From Clostridiales bacterium UBA8153 (GTDB taxonomy: Bacteria; Bacillota; Sulfobacillia; UBA8153): 5,019 nucleotides of DNA. Positions 1 to 5,019 of this stretch are shown in pieces; the stretch's first letter is position 1; the number at the start of each line of letters is the position of its first letter. The translations under genes and the position numbers were made by a program. Under the pieces are notes generated by a model that was given only the letters and a program-made list of their open reading frames with translations, searched no databases and was not told where the DNA came from. The stretch spans positions 1 to 5,019 of the forward strand of contig DMHJ01000023.1 of assembly GCA_003449495.1 (NCBI GenBank), written 5' to 3'.

Positions 1-1395
1 TTCCCGGTGGCATCGCCGGGCGATGCCGGGGCCGTGGCCGCAGTAGCCCGGAAGGTCAAGGGCCCGGTGATCGCCGCCTTGGCACGCACCACCGCCGGTG
101 ATATTGACGCGGCGTGGGAGGCTGTAAGGGGTGCAGAGCGACCGCGCCTGCACGTTTTCGTCTCTACGTCGAACGTGCACATGCGCTATATGCTGCAGCG
201 CAGCCCGGACCAAGTGTTGGAAATGGCGGTGGCGGGCGTGAGACATGCCCGCCGCTACTGCCCGGATGTGGAGTTCTCGGCCCAGGATGCCACCCGCACT
301 GACCCGGCCTTCCTCTACCGGATTCTCTCCGCCGCCATTGAGGCAGGAGCCACCACCATTAACGTTCCGGACACCGTGGGATACACCACCCCCGGTGAGT
401 TCTATCTCCTGTTGCGCGGGGTCCTGGAGCATGTCCCCAACATCGAACGGGCCGTCCTGAGTGTGCACTGCCACAATGATCTGGGGCTGGCCGTGGCCAA
501 TTGCCTGGCGGCCTTGCAGGCTGGAGCCAGGCAGGTGGAGTGTACCGTCAATGGCATCGGAGAGCGGGCGGGGAACGCGGCCCTGGAGGAGCTGGTGATG
601 GCACTCAAGGTCCGCGGCGATTGCCTGAAGCTGGCCAGCGCCGTGGCCACCCACCACATCCACCGCATCAGCCGTCTCGTAGCTTCCCTGACCGGCATGA
701 GGGTGCAGCCTAACAAGGCCATCGTGGGCGCCAATGCCTTTGCCCATGAGTCAGGTATTCACCAGGACGGCGTGCTCAAGGAACGCACCACCTACGAGAT
801 CATGCGCCCCCAGGATATCGGGCTGACCGGGGGCAGCCTGGTGCTGGGCAAACACTCTGGCCGACACGCTCTCCGCGAGCACCTGTCCGCCGCCGGGTTC
901 CAGCTGGACGACCACGAGCTGTCCCGGGTCTTCACGCGGTTCAAGGAGCTGGCCGACCGCAAGAAAGAGCTCACAGACCGGGACATTTTGGCACTGGTGG
1001 AGGATGAGCTGATGGTGCCGACGGAAGTCTTCCGGTTCGAAGGTTTCCAGGTCGTCAGCGGTAGCCAAGCCCTGAGCACCGCCACCGTCCACCTGGCGGG
1101 TCCCGGCGGGGCCGTGTGCGAAGCAGCGGTAGGCCAGGGGCCGGTGGACGCCCTGTACCGGGCCATCGACCGGGCCGTGGGCGGCAACCATGACCTCCTG
1201 GAATACTCGCTGCAGGCTGTGACCGCGGGCAAGGATGCCTTGGGCGAGGTAACCGTGCGGGTACAGGGCGGGGGAGGAGTGCACACCGGACGCGGGGTGA
1301 GCCCGGACATCCTGGAGGCCAGCGCCCGGGCCTACCTGGCCGCCGTGAACAAGGGCCTGGCTGCGGAAGCGGTCAAAGAGGAGGAAGGGCCATGA
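1..1395 (+). CDS. leuA: 2-isopropylmalate synthase, 5'-truncated by the window edge
   Basis: LeuA condenses acetyl-CoA with 2-ketoisovalerate to give 2-isopropylmalate, the committed cytosolic step of leucine synthesis. The reading frame is open at base 1 and begins FPVASPGD, a family-conserved stretch, so the GTG at 7 is internal. About 45 N-terminal residues, including the usual DTTLRDGEQ motif, lie outside the window. Counting from the first codon, 464 residues are present. The HCHND metal-binding histidines are at 156 and 158, NGIGERAGN starts at 184, and the LeuA-type HESGIHQDG motif is at 249-257, followed by GKHSGRH. A C-terminal domain from about 345 to 455, ending GRGVSPDILEASA, matches the dimeric leucine-binding regulatory domain, so feedback inhibition by leucine is likely (family inference). 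This domain and HESGIHQDG favour IPM synthase over homocitrate synthase; citramalate synthase is a less likely alternative. The TGA stop overlaps the leuC start by 4 nt. Confidence 0.96.
   Translation, partial: FPVASPGDAGAVAAVARKVKGPVIAALARTTAGDIDAAWEAVRGAERPRLHVFVSTSNVHMRYMLQRSPDQVLEMAVAGVRHARRYCPDVEFSAQDATRTDPAFLYRILSAAIEAGATTINVPDTVGYTTPGEFYLLLRGVLEHVPNIERAVLSVHCHNDLGLAVANCLAALQAGARQVECTVNGIGERAGNAALEELVMALKVRGDCLKLASAVATHHIHRISRLVASLTGMRVQPNKAIVGANAFAHESGIHQDGVLKERTTYEIMRPQDIGLTGGSLVLGKHSGRHALREHLSAAGFQLDDHELSRVFTRFKELADRKKELTDRDILALVEDELMVPTEVFRFEGFQVVSGSQALSTATVHLAGPGGAVCEAAVGQGPVDALYRAIDRAVGGNHDLLEYSLQAVTAGKDALGEVTVRVQGGGGVHTGRGVSPDILEASARAYLAAVNKGLAAEAVKEEEGP
1378..1384 (+). promoter_or_regulatory. 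Shine-Dalgarno site of leuC
   Basis: GAGGAGG lies within the last codons of leuA, 7 nt before the leuC ATG at 1392. It contains a full AGGAGG core (1379-1384). It fixes the leuC start and, with the ATGA stop/start overlap, suggests that ribosomes finishing leuA reinitiate on leuC. Confidence 0.85.
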
Positions 1396-2654
1396 GCAGG
1401 AGCCTGGCAGAGAAACTGCTGGCCCGGGCGGTGGGCAGAGAGGTCGAGCCCGGCGAGTTGGTCTGGGCCGATGTAGACGTAGCTTTGGCCAACGATGTGA
1501 CCGGGCCTCTGGCCATCGCCGAACTGGCAAGGATGGGGGTGGAGCGGGTAAAGGATCCCGGGCGAGTAGTGCTGGTACCCGACCACTTCGTGCCCAACAA
1601 GGACCTGGCCTCTGCGGGTCAGGCCCAGATCCTGCGCGAGTTCGCGCGACGGCAAGGCATCCCTCACTACTATGAAGTAGGGAGGATGGGCATCGAGCAC
1701 GCCCTCCTGCCCGAACAAGGACTGGTGGGACCGGGCCAGCTGGTGGTGGGGGCCGACTCCCACACCTGCACTTACGGGGCACTGGGGGCCTTCGCCACCG
1801 GGGTAGGCAGCACTGATCTGGCCGGGGCGTGGGCCACCGGCCAAATCTGGCTGAAAGTGCCGCTCACGGATAGCTTCATCTACTGCGGCCGGCTCCCTCG
1901 CTGGGTGGGCGGCAAGGATCTCATTCTGTTCACGCTCGGGCAAATCGGGTGCGATGGGGCCGCCGGCCGGGCCATGGAGTTTGCCGGACCTGCCGTCTCC
2001 GCCCTGTCCATGGACGCGCGCATGACCGTATGCAACATGGCCATTGAAGCCGGCGCCGATGCCGGCCTGATCGCTGCCGACCAGGTCACCCTGGATTACG
2101 TACGCGGCCGGTTTAGGGGCGAGCCCCTCCTGTTCCAGGCGGATCCCGGGTGGACGGCCTCCCGGGTCTATGAGTGGGATGTTTCCCATCTGGAGCCCCA
2201 GGTGGCTTTCCCCCACTCTCCCGCCCAGGTCCGGCCGGTGGGCGCTACCGGCGGCGTGACCATCGATCAGGTGGTCATCGGCTCCTGCACCAACGGGCGC
2301 CTGGAAGACCTGCAGGTGGCGGCTGAGCTCTTACGGGGCCGTACGGTTCACCCCTACGTGAGGCTCCTGGTCATCCCGGCCACCCAGCGCGTCTACCTGG
2401 AGGCAGTGCGCACCGGACTCATGGAGACGTTCATCGCCGCCGGCGCGGCGGTCTCGACTCCCACTTGCGGTCCTTGCCTGGGTGCCCACGGGGGAGTGCT
2501 GGCGGCAGGAGAGAGGGCTCTGGCCACCACTAACCGGAACTTTGTGGGACGCATGGGTCACCCCACCAGCGAAGTCTACCTGGCCGGACCCGCGGTGGCC
2601 GCCGCCAGCGCCGTGTTGGGCCGCATCGCCCACCCCGAGGAGGTAGGTACATGA
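1392..2654 (+). CDS. leuC: 3-isopropylmalate dehydratase large subunit (short, homoaconitase-like type)
   Basis: This is the large subunit of isopropylmalate isomerase. With LeuD it converts 2-isopropylmalate to 3-isopropylmalate through dehydration and rehydration at a [4Fe-4S] cluster. The protein has 420 residues, the length of the short type 2 LeuC/HacA family rather than the roughly 466 of the E. coli type. Visible motifs are PDHFVPNKD near residue 63, EVGRMGIEHALLPEQGL near 95-111, HTCTYGALGAFATGVGSTD from H124, and the cluster ligands C299 (GSCTNGR), C359 and C362 (TCGPC). All three expected cysteines are present, so an active enzyme is expected. The ATG at 1392 is supported by a strong SD and by a family-like start (SLAEKLLARAVGREVEPGE). 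It overlaps leuA by ATGA and ends overlapping leuD by ATGA. The family also includes homoaconitases; the leucine assignment rests mainly on the neighbouring leuA and leuB. Confidence 0.96.
   Translation: MSRSLAEKLLARAVGREVEPGELVWADVDVALANDVTGPLAIAELARMGVERVKDPGRVVLVPDHFVPNKDLASAGQAQILREFARRQGIPHYYEVGRMGIEHALLPEQGLVGPGQLVVGADSHTCTYGALGAFATGVGSTDLAGAWATGQIWLKVPLTDSFIYCGRLPRWVGGKDLILFTLGQIGCDGAAGRAMEFAGPAVSALSMDARMTVCNMAIEAGADAGLIAADQVTLDYVRGRFRGEPLLFQADPGWTASRVYEWDVSHLEPQVAFPHSPAQVRPVGATGGVTIDQVVIGSCTNGRLEDLQVAAELLRGRTVHPYVRLLVIPATQRVYLEAVRTGLMETFIAAGAAVSTPTCGPCLGAHGGVLAAGERALATTNRNFVGRMGHPTSEVYLAGPAVAAASAVLGRIAHPEEVGT
2637..2644 (+). promoter_or_regulatory. Shine-Dalgarno site of leuD
   Basis: GAGGAGGT inside the 3' end of leuC is the best match to the 16S rRNA 3' end in the window. 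It sits 6 nt before the leuD ATG at 2651. It supports that start and strong, coupled translation of the small isomerase subunit in step with LeuC. Confidence 0.85.
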
Positions 2655-3175
2655 GCATCCACGGCACGCACCGGGGGCGAGTCTGGAAGTACGGGAGCAA
2701 CGTGGATACCGACGCCATCGTTCCCGCCCGCTACCTGACCACCCACGAAGCGGCGACGTTGCGCAGACACTGCCTGGAGGATCTGGACCCGGCCTTCCGG
2801 GAGAACGTACAACCCGGGGATATGCTGGTGGCTGTAGACAACTTTGGCTGCGGCAGTTCCCGGGAACACGCCCCTTTGGCCCTCAAAGCTGCGGGCATCT
2901 ACTGCGTGGTGGCGGCGTCGTTTGCCCGCATCTTCTTCCGCAACGCCATCAACATCGGCCTGCCGGTGCTGGAGTGCCCGCAGCTGGCCCAGGTGGCTGC
3001 GACCGGCGATGAACTAGAGGTGAACCTGGCCGGGGGATGGCTGCATCACCGGGGTCTCAGCTACAACGTCACGCCTTACCCGGAATTCATGCAGGCGATC
3101 ATCGCCGCCGGTGGCCTAGTCCCGTACGTCCGGCAGCGCATGGCAGGAGGCGGAAACTCGTGCGCCGGCAGCTAG
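2651..3175 (+). CDS. leuD: 3-isopropylmalate dehydratase small subunit
   Basis: This is the small (swivelling-domain) subunit that completes the isopropylmalate isomerase active site with LeuC. The 174-residue length fits the short type 2 LeuD/HacB family (about 160-170) rather than the roughly 200-residue E. coli form. Key motifs are NVDTDAIVPARYL at residues 17-29, the substrate-contacting loop YLTT at 28-31, and NFGCGSSREHAP at 64-75, which carries the catalytic-site serine and arginine region. FARIFFRNAINIGLPVLE follows and is typical of the family. The last dozen or so residues (RMAGGGNSCAGS) are low-complexity and look unconserved; they are encoded where the DNA also carries the leuB SD and start codon. 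The ATG at 2651 overlaps the leuC stop by 4 nt. Function in leucine synthesis is inferred from the operon; homoaconitase or citraconate activity cannot be excluded by motif alone. Confidence 0.96.
   Translation: MSIHGTHRGRVWKYGSNVDTDAIVPARYLTTHEAATLRRHCLEDLDPAFRENVQPGDMLVAVDNFGCGSSREHAPLALKAAGIYCVVAASFARIFFRNAINIGLPVLECPQLAQVAATGDELEVNLAGGWLHHRGLSYNVTPYPEFMQAIIAAGGLVPYVRQRMAGGGNSCAGS
3145..3150 (+). promoter_or_regulatory. Shine-Dalgarno site of leuB
   Basis: AGGAGG inside the end of leuD lies 9 nt before the GTG at 3160. It decides the leuB start in favour of this GTG over upstream in-frame candidates such as the ATG at 3037, which lies deep inside conserved leuD sequence. Confidence 0.8.
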
Positions 3176-4275
3176 CCGTGTTGCCTGGCGACGGCGTGGG
3201 CCCGGAAGTGACCAGGGAAGCCGTGAAGGTCCTGGCCACCGTGTCTGCGTGCACCGGAAGGAGCTTGGAGTTCCGGGAGGCCCCCTGCGGGGGCGCGGCC
3301 GTGGAGGCATGGGGCGATCCTCTGCCCGAGTTCGTGCTGGAGCTGTGCAGGCAGAGCGACGCGGTGCTCCTGGGAGCAGTGGGCGGGCCCCGGTGGGACG
3401 GCCTGCCGCTGCGGCTCCGGCCGGAGCAGGGGTTGCTGCGGCTCCGCAGGCACCTGGGAGTCTTCGCCAATCTGCGTCCCGTCCGGCTCCACCCGGCCTT
3501 GGTCCCCGTTTCCCCCTTGCGGCGTCCGACCGGCGACATTGACTTGGTCATCTGCCGGGAGCTCACCGGAGGTCTCTACTATGGCGAGCCCCGGGAACGT
3601 ACCACCGGAGAAGATGGTACCATCACGGCCCGGGATACCATGACCTACAACAACCATGAAATCGCCCGCATCGCCCGCGTCGCCTTGGCGCTGGCCGCCG
3701 GCCGGCGCCGGCGGCTTACTTCGGTGGACAAGGCCAATGTGCTGGAGTGCTCCCGGCTCTGGCGGGAAGTGGTCCAGGAAGAAGCCGCCGCCTTCCCCCA
3801 GGTTCAGGTCGGCCACCTGTACGTAGATGATGCGGCCGCCCGCCTGGTCCACTCCCCCCACCATTTTGATGTCATCCTGACCGAGAACACCTTCGGCGAC
3901 ATCCTATCTGACCTGGGCGCGGTCTTGGCCGGCTCCATGGGCTTACTGCCTTCGGCCAGCCTGGGACCGGCGCGGGGCGGCTTGTACGAGCCGGTGCACG
4001 GTTCGGCGCCGGACATCGCCGGAGAGGGCATCGCCAACCCCATCGGGGCCATTCTATCCGCGGCCCTTTTGCTGGAGCATGCTCTAGGACTGAAGGAAGA
4101 GGCCGGACTGGTGGAAGCGGCGGTGGCCAAGACTCTGGCGCAAGGCTATCGCACCAAAGATCTGGCCGCCGGCGGAGAAAGGGGATTGTCCACTGCGGAG
4201 ATGGGAGACGCCGTGGTCCGGGCCGTTGTTCAACTGAGTGAAGAGGGGGATGTCAAGCATGCTCATCTACCTTGA
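3160..4275 (+). CDS. leuB: 3-isopropylmalate dehydrogenase, GTG start
   Basis: LeuB oxidatively decarboxylates 3-isopropylmalate to 2-ketoisocaproate with NAD+ and a divalent metal. From the GTG the product has 371 residues, close to the usual 350-370, and begins MRRQLAVLPGDGVGPEV, matching the family N-terminus. Seen in order: PRWDGLP near 77-83, substrate-binding R96 and R106 (LRR...FANLRP), R133 and catalytic Y140 in RELTGGLYYGEPR, catalytic K191 in SVDKANVLE, metal-binding D223 (YVDDAA), D247 and D251 (FGDILSD), and the NAD-binding HGSAPDIAGEGIANP segment. The aspartate in that segment fits NAD rather than NADP specificity (family knowledge). C132 replaces the valine usually found just before R133. 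A GRRRR run occurs at 181-185. The gene starts 16 nt inside leuD and ends 17 nt inside the aminotransferase gene. Homoisocitrate or tartrate dehydrogenase relatives are less likely given the RELTGG motif and operon. Confidence 0.96.
   Translation: MRRQLAVLPGDGVGPEVTREAVKVLATVSACTGRSLEFREAPCGGAAVEAWGDPLPEFVLELCRQSDAVLLGAVGGPRWDGLPLRLRPEQGLLRLRRHLGVFANLRPVRLHPALVPVSPLRRPTGDIDLVICRELTGGLYYGEPRERTTGEDGTITARDTMTYNNHEIARIARVALALAAGRRRRLTSVDKANVLECSRLWREVVQEEAAAFPQVQVGHLYVDDAAARLVHSPHHFDVILTENTFGDILSDLGAVLAGSMGLLPSASLGPARGGLYEPVHGSAPDIAGEGIANPIGAILSAALLLEHALGLKEEAGLVEAAVAKTLAQGYRTKDLAAGGERGLSTAEMGDAVVRAVVQLSEEGDVKHAHLP
4243..4249 (+). promoter_or_regulatory. Weak Shine-Dalgarno site of ilvE
   Basis: GAGGGGG near the 3' end of leuB ends 9 nt before the ATG at 4259. 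GGGGG can pair with the CCUCC anti-SD with one G-U wobble, so this is the weakest of the four internal sites. Expression probably leans on coupling to leuB translation. Confidence 0.6.
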
Positions 4276-5019
4276 CGGTCGCTTCGTACCCAAGGAAGAA
4301 GCCAAGGTCTCCGTTTTCGATCACGGCTACCTCTATGGCGACGGTGTCTTTGAGGGGATCCGGGCCTATCACGGCCGGGTGTTCAAACTCGATGCCCATG
4401 TCCGCCGGCTCTACGACTCGGCCAAAGCCATTATGCTGGAAATACCGGTGACCCCGGAGCAAATGGGGCAGATCATCGTCGAGAGCTGCCGGCGCAACGC
4501 GTTGCGGGAGGCCTACATCCGGGTGGTGGTCTCCCGGGGAGAAGGCGACCTGGATCTCGACCCGCGGAAATGCCCGCATCCTGTCGTGGTGGTCATCGCC
4601 GCGGCCCTCCAGCTGTTCCCGGCCGAGCTGTACACCACCGGCCTCAAAGTCATGACGGTGGCCACCCGCCGCAACATCTGCGAGGGGGTCAACCCTCGCA
4701 TCAAGTCTTTGAACTACCTCAACAACGTCCTGGCCAAACTCGAGGCCAATCTGGCCGGGTATAGCGAAGTGCTCATGCTCAATCATGACGGGTACGTGGC
4801 AGAGGGAACCGGAGACAATATCTTCTTGGTAGATGCCCGGGACATCTTGGTCACGCCTCCGGCTTCCGCCGGCATCCTGGAGGGGATCACCCGTAATATC
4901 ATCTTGGAGCTGGCCGGCCGCCTGGGCATCCGCGCAGAAGAGAAGCTCATTACCCGTTACGACGTGCATGTGGCCACGGAATGCTTCTTGACCGGTACGG
5001 CCGCAGAAGTCATCCCCGT
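4259..5019 (+). CDS. ilvE: branched-chain amino acid aminotransferase (PLP fold type IV), 3'-truncated by the window edge
   Basis: This enzyme would transaminate 2-ketoisocaproate, 2-ketoisovalerate and 2-keto-3-methylvalerate to leucine, valine and isoleucine using glutamate. The frame runs off the window after 253 complete codons, at the conserved FLTGTAAEVIP. A full-length homologue of about 290 residues implies roughly 40 are missing. The N-terminus MLIYLDGRFVPKEEAKVSVF is followed by DHGYLYGDGVFEGIRAY, the class IV signature region. K149 in RIKSLNYLNN aligns with the PLP-binding lysine. E182 in AEGTGDNIF is the conserved cofactor-ring glutamate, and G246-T247 belong to the phosphate-binding loop. 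The ATG overlaps leuB by 17 nt, making this the last visible gene of the operon. D-amino acid aminotransferase and aminodeoxychorismate lyase share the fold. The FEGIRAY motif and the leucine context favour the branched-chain enzyme, though substrate range is inferred. Confidence 0.9.
   Translation, partial: MLIYLDGRFVPKEEAKVSVFDHGYLYGDGVFEGIRAYHGRVFKLDAHVRRLYDSAKAIMLEIPVTPEQMGQIIVESCRRNALREAYIRVVVSRGEGDLDLDPRKCPHPVVVVIAAALQLFPAELYTTGLKVMTVATRRNICEGVNPRIKSLNYLNNVLAKLEANLAGYSEVLMLNHDGYVAEGTGDNIFLVDARDILVTPPASAGILEGITRNIILELAGRLGIRAEEKLITRYDVHVATECFLTGTAAEVIP

Noticed and set aside
7..9. GTG as the true start of leuA
   Set aside because: The frame is open to base 1, the codons before it match the conserved LeuA FPxASPGD segment, and a start here would remove the essential N-terminal catalytic motif. 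No SD can be seen in the six preceding bases.
751..1782. Long open frame on the minus strand (343 codons) across leuA and leuC
   Set aside because: It is antisense to two clearly conserved genes, spans their junction, shows no recognisable domain, and its composition is that of a GC-rich shadow frame.
1332..2216. Minus-strand open frame of 294 codons opposite leuC
   Set aside because: It is a shadow of leuC codon usage in GC-rich DNA. I see no family motif and no convincing start context.
3281..3293. CCCCC-TGC-GGGGG inverted repeat in leuB as a possible terminator or operator
   Set aside because: The stem is short, lies inside the conserved leuB coding sequence (APCGGAA), and has no following T-run; it is explained by codon choice.
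3172..3864. Minus-strand open frame of 230 codons opposite leuB
   Set aside because: It lies wholly antisense to conserved leuB sequence, is Gly/Pro/Gln-rich, and has no recognisable motif.
4253..4969. Minus-strand open frame of 238 codons opposite the aminotransferase gene
   Set aside because: The + strand frame encodes a clear class IV aminotransferase. The antisense product resembles no family I know.
1..5019. Leader peptide, T-box, riboswitch, internal promoter, intrinsic terminator, tRNA, CRISPR or mobile element
   Set aside because: I looked across both strands and found no noncoding space, no array of repeats, no stem followed by a T-run, and no transposase-like sequence. Any leader control would be upstream of the truncated leuA.

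Overview
The window is one stretch of a leucine biosynthesis operon. All genes are on the + strand and essentially every base is coding. In order they are: leuA (2-isopropylmalate synthase, 5' end cut by the window), leuC and leuD (the two subunits of isopropylmalate isomerase), leuB (3-isopropylmalate dehydrogenase), and a class IV PLP-dependent branched-chain aminotransferase, most likely ilvE (3' end cut by the window).

The layout is very compact. leuA/leuC and leuC/leuD each overlap by 4 nt (ATGA). leuD/leuB overlap by 16 nt with a GTG start, and leuB/ilvE overlap by 17 nt. Each internal start has a purine-rich Shine-Dalgarno sequence inside the 3' end of the preceding gene, so translational coupling is likely. 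There is no intergenic region, and I see no promoter, terminator, riboswitch, T-box, tRNA, mobile element or CRISPR array. Leader-type regulation, if any, would lie upstream of this window.

Together the genes cover the leucine-specific branch: 2-ketoisovalerate + acetyl-CoA to 2-isopropylmalate (LeuA), isomerisation to 3-isopropylmalate (LeuCD), oxidation and decarboxylation to 2-ketoisocaproate (LeuB), then transamination to leucine (IlvE, which also serves valine and isoleucine).

The DNA is GC-rich (roughly 60-65% by eye) with strong AGGAGG-type ribosome binding sites. LeuC (420 aa) and LeuD (174 aa) are of the short homoaconitase-like type common in archaea, Thermotogae and clostridial lineages. 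I infer a GC-rich, possibly thermophilic or anaerobic member of the Bacillota (Moorella/Desulfotomaculum-like), but the sequence alone does not prove it. I found no previously undescribed system; the findings are modest points about gene starts, coupling and enzyme subtype.
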